In this document: positions 6,569 through 8,886 of the stretch, piece by piece
How the letters are laid out: every line of letters begins with the position of its first letter
How positions within the stretch are numbered: position 1 is the stretch's first letter
Assembly (NCBI GenBank): GCA_903868375.1
Contig: CAIPVD010000236.1
Coordinates: 1 to 8,886 of the forward strand
From: an uncultured delta proteobacterium
Lineage (GTDB): Bacteria > UBA10199 > GCA-002796325 > 1-14-0-20-49-13
Direction of reading: 5' to 3'
DNA: 8,886 bases
Notes under the pieces: model-generated
Database searches by the model: none
Seen by the model: only the letters and a program-made list of their open reading frames with translations
What the model was told of the DNA's origin: nothing
Made by a program: the position numbers and the translations under genes

Positions 6569-7483
6569 ATGCCGAGACATTTTTTAAGCCTGCTTGATTA
6601 CACGAAAGATGAACTGCGAGGACTTTTGGATCGCGCGAAATGGCTAAAGAAACAGCAAAAGGCCGGTAAGAAACATCATCCGTTAGAGGGCAAAACGCTT
6701 GCTATGGTATTCGAAAAGTCATCAACCAGAACTCGCGTTTCTTTCGAAGTTGGAATGTATCAGCTTGGCGGACACGCGCTGAACATTACGTCGCAGGCGA
6801 GCCAACTGGGCAGGGGAGAGACGTATTCCGATACTTCCAAGGTTCTCTCGCGCTATGTCGATTGCATTATGATGCGCACGTTCGAACAATCGCGCATCGA
6901 AGAAGTTGCGTCGGCGGCATCCGTTCCGGTTATTAACGGGCTAACAGACCTTTTACATCCGTGCCAGATCATGGCCGATATGGAAACGATCGAAGAGAAC
7001 AAAGGAAACGTATCCGATCAAAAAATAGTTTGGGTTGGCGACGGCAATAATATGGCGAATACCTGGATCCAGGCCGCCATTCTTTTTGGATTCGAACTGG
7101 CACTTGCATGCCCGAAAGGCTTCGAGCCGCCGGCTATCATATTAGATAAGATAAGGTCGGGCGGATATTCGAACATTAAGGTTTTCAACGACGCTTCGGA
7201 AGCTGTAAAGAACGCCGACGTTATAAATACGGATACGTGGATATCGATGGGGCAGGAATCCGACGAAGTGGAACAGAAGAAAAAATTGTTTAGGCCGTTC
7301 CAGGTGAACAGGTCGCTAATGTCGCACGCCAAGAAAGATGCGATAGTACTGCATTGCCTGCCGGCTCATCGCGATGAAGAACTTACGTCTGAAGTTATGG
7401 ATGGGCCAAATTCTCGCGTGTTCGATCAGGCGGAAAATAGGTTGCACGCGCAGAAGGCTATTTTGGAAAAATTGATGGGCTAA
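6569..7483 (+). CDS. argF: Ornithine carbamoyltransferase
   Basis: This enzyme condenses carbamoyl phosphate with ornithine to give citrulline in arginine synthesis, acting as a cytoplasmic trimer. The 304-residue length is typical. The carbamoyl phosphate loop is SSTRTR (51-56), followed by HPCQ (130-133). The central hinge and ornithine domain show VWVGDGNNMANTW (154-166), DTWISMGQE (222-230, the ornithine-binding SMG loop) and LHCLPAHRDEE (261-271, with the catalytic-site Cys). STRTR with SMG and HCLPA supports ornithine rather than aspartate or N-acetylornithine as substrate. It follows hslU by 19 bases and precedes purA by 12. Arginine genes behind hslVU are, as I recall, common in Geobacter-like genomes (argB, argD, argF, argG); here only argF remains next to it. 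A catabolic arcB role is less likely because no arcA or arcC is nearby. Confidence 0.95.
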   Translation: MPRHFLSLLDYTKDELRGLLDRAKWLKKQQKAGKKHHPLEGKTLAMVFEKSSTRTRVSFEVGMYQLGGHALNITSQASQLGRGETYSDTSKVLSRYVDCIMMRTFEQSRIEEVASAASVPVINGLTDLLHPCQIMADMETIEENKGNVSDQKIVWVGDGNNMANTWIQAAILFGFELALACPKGFEPPAIILDKIRSGGYSNIKVFNDASEAVKNADVINTDTWISMGQESDEVEQKKKLFRPFQVNRSLMSHAKKDAIVLHCLPAHRDEELTSEVMDGPNSRVFDQAENRLHAQKAILEKLMG

Positions 7484-7495
7484 CCGAGATAAAAT

Positions 7496-8743
7496 ATGAC
7501 AACAACCGTAATAGTAGGTGCGCAGTGGGGCGATGAAGGCAAGGGCCGTATCGTAGATGTCTTAACGAACCATGCAAAATACGTCGTAAGGTTCCAGGGC
7601 GGCGCAAATGCAGGCCACACTATCGTGGTCGATGGCAAGAAGACCGTGTTGCATCTACTTCCGTCCGGCATTTTGCATGAAAATGTAAAGTGCGTGATAG
7701 GCAACGGCGTCGTGATCGACCCGGAGGTTTGCCTGGCTGAAATCGCGCTGCTTAAATCGAACGGTTATTTAACCGACGACACGCAGCTTACGCTAAGCCT
7801 TGGCGCGCACGTCGTCATGCCTTATCATAAACTTATTGATAAACTGCGGGAAGATGGCGCCGGAGGAAGCAAGATAGGCACGACCGGCAGAGGCATCGGC
7901 CCATGCTACGAAGACAAAGTTGCAAGGCGCGGCATCCGCGTAGAAGATATCATCGATGAAAATCGTTTACGCGAACGCCTTGAATATGTCCTTCCGCAGA
8001 TGAATCTTTACATCGAAAAGGTATTTGGGGCTCCAACTTTCGACTTTAACGAGATATTCGACAAGTATCTAAAGTTTGGCGCGGAACTTAAGAAGTATGT
8101 TTATGATACGGTAGTTCTTTTGAACATGGCGGTTGCGAACAGGGACAATATATTATTTGAAGGTGCGCAAGGTACGGGGTTAGACGTAGATCACGGCACA
8201 TATCCTTTCGTTACATCGTCTTCTACCGTGTCGGGCGGGGCGGCTTCGGGAAGCGGAGTAGGGCCCACGGCAATAGATTATGTCTTGGGAGTTGTGAAGG
8301 CATATACAACGCGAGTTGGAAGCGGTCCGTTCCAAACGGAACTAGACGACGCCATGGGAAGAAAATTGCGCGAACGTGGCGGAGAATATGGAGCGACGAC
8401 AGGCAGGGCGAGAAGGTGCGGTTGGCTCGATCTGGAACTGCTAAGACGTTCCAGCATGATAAACGGGCTTTCAGGTATAGCTCTAACTAAGCTCGACGTT
8501 CTAACCGGCTTTGATAAGATCAAGGTCTGCACCAGATACGAAGATGACCTAACTCCTCATTATATAGAGATGCCAGGCTGGAAAGAGAAGCTTGATAGCG
8601 CCGATAGCGTTGAAAAATTACCTTCAAATGCAAGGAGATACATAGAATTCATTCAAGAACAACTTCAATTGCCTATCGCAATATTGTCTCATGGCCCGGC
8701 ACGCGGTTCAGAGATTATGATAAGCAATCCGTTCAAAAGTTGA
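7496..8743 (+). CDS. purA: Adenylosuccinate synthetase
   Basis: PurA joins IMP and aspartate using GTP to give adenylosuccinate, the first step from IMP to AMP. Landmarks are the P-loop-like GAQWGDEGKGR (8-18) with catalytic Asp13, GGANAGHT (35-42) with His41, GTTGRGIGPCYEDKVARRG (128-146), EGAQGTGLDVDHGTYPFVTS (222-241), the aspartate loop GATTGRARR (299-307) and the guanine-recognition TKLD (331-334). The last residue of the first motif is Arg18, where Lys is usual. At 415 residues it is about 15 shorter than the E. coli type: the stretch between Cys345 and PGW (360-362) lacks most of a loop. Near the end, LSHGPARG (397-404) departs from the usual STGPDR. It starts 12 bases after argF with only a weak GAG upstream. 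No premature stop is seen, so the enzyme is probably active. Confidence 0.97.
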   Translation: MTTTVIVGAQWGDEGKGRIVDVLTNHAKYVVRFQGGANAGHTIVVDGKKTVLHLLPSGILHENVKCVIGNGVVIDPEVCLAEIALLKSNGYLTDDTQLTLSLGAHVVMPYHKLIDKLREDGAGGSKIGTTGRGIGPCYEDKVARRGIRVEDIIDENRLRERLEYVLPQMNLYIEKVFGAPTFDFNEIFDKYLKFGAELKKYVYDTVVLLNMAVANRDNILFEGAQGTGLDVDHGTYPFVTSSSTVSGGAASGSGVGPTAIDYVLGVVKAYTTRVGSGPFQTELDDAMGRKLRERGGEYGATTGRARRCGWLDLELLRRSSMINGLSGIALTKLDVLTGFDKIKVCTRYEDDLTPHYIEMPGWKEKLDSADSVEKLPSNARRYIEFIQEQLQLPIAILSHGPARGSEIMISNPFKS

Positions 8744-8829
8744 TCGGCCTATTTTTTTGGGACAGAATTTTTTATCATTAAAAGTTTATGTTAGTTGGTG
8801 GCGTAGATCGTGGATTTTGCAAGATGATA

Positions 8830-8857
8830 TTGACATTTAAATCGGACACCTGATAAG
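8830..8857 (+). promoter_or_regulatory. Candidate promoter for a gene beyond the right edge
   Basis: A perfect TTGACA (8830-8835) is followed after 16 bases by GATAAG (8852-8857), a four-of-six match to the -10 consensus. No coding sequence follows within the window, so the controlled gene would start past base 8886. This is a consensus match in a gene-free stretch. Confidence 0.4.
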
Positions 8858-8864
8858 GTGCGCC
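8844..8864. repeat. Short inverted repeat overlapping the candidate -10 region
   Basis: CACCT (8847-8851) and AGGTG (8856-8860) form a perfect five-base inverted repeat around GATA. Outer GG (8844-8845) and CC (8863-8864) could extend it past a small internal mismatch. It lies exactly on the -10 of the candidate promoter, where an operator would act. It could equally be a small hairpin; the following CTTTTG is too short a T-run for a convincing terminator. Confidence 0.5.
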
Positions 8865-8886
8865 GGCTTTTGTGACAGGTACGCTA

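Noticed and set aside
8741..8760. Run of seven T after the purA stop as an intrinsic terminator
   Set aside because: Only a three-base CCG/CGG pairing precedes it, too weak for a convincing hairpin.
8788..8853. A small 21-codon reading frame after purA
   Set aside because: No ribosome site, no recognisable features, and it ends inside the promoter/palindrome; its length is expected by chance.

Overview
The window is a densely coded stretch of bacterial chromosome, dominated by housekeeping genes. It suggests a Gram-negative, moderate-GC bacterium of the broad deltaproteobacterial type. The reasons are the hslVU gene pair with an arginine gene behind it (an order I recall from Geobacter-like genomes), a divergently placed dciA, and a surface protein ending in a Gly-Gly-Cys / membrane helix / Arg-Arg sorting tail of the kind common in Myxococcota-like lineages. 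The assignment is inference and is weak below phylum level.

Layout. Bases 3-857 hold the C-terminal part of an unrecognised secreted or surface-anchored protein whose start lies left of the window. A forward cluster follows: purD (894-2168), purE (2181-2678) and tsaC (2683-3318), with gaps of 12 and 4 bases after the first two. The tsaC 3' end overlaps by 20 bases a convergent minus-strand gene for a small DciA/DUF721 protein (3299-3610). An AT-rich intergenic region (3611-3736) separates dciA from a second forward cluster and carries a plausible promoter. That cluster is xerC-like recombinase (3737-4642), hslV (4660-5187), hslU (5194-6549), argF (6569-7483) and purA (7496-8743), with gaps of 6 to 19 bases. 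The last 143 bases have no convincing gene. They contain a TTGACA-type promoter candidate with a palindrome over its -10 region, possibly the control region of a gene beyond the right edge.

How the genes fit together. PurD and PurE catalyse steps of de novo IMP synthesis, and PurA commits IMP to AMP. TsaC starts synthesis of the tRNA modification t6A. DciA (replicative helicase loading) and the Xer recombinase (chromosome dimer resolution) serve replication and segregation. HslV and HslU form one ATP-dependent protease. ArgF makes citrulline for arginine. The second cluster looks like one transcription unit mixing chromosome maintenance, proteolysis, arginine and purine synthesis.

I see no mobile element, CRISPR array, RNA gene or defence system. 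The points most worth a second look are the C-terminal sorting tail of the first protein, the palindrome-promoter at the right edge, and clade-specific residue changes or deletions in PurE and PurA. I do not see evidence for a wholly new system.
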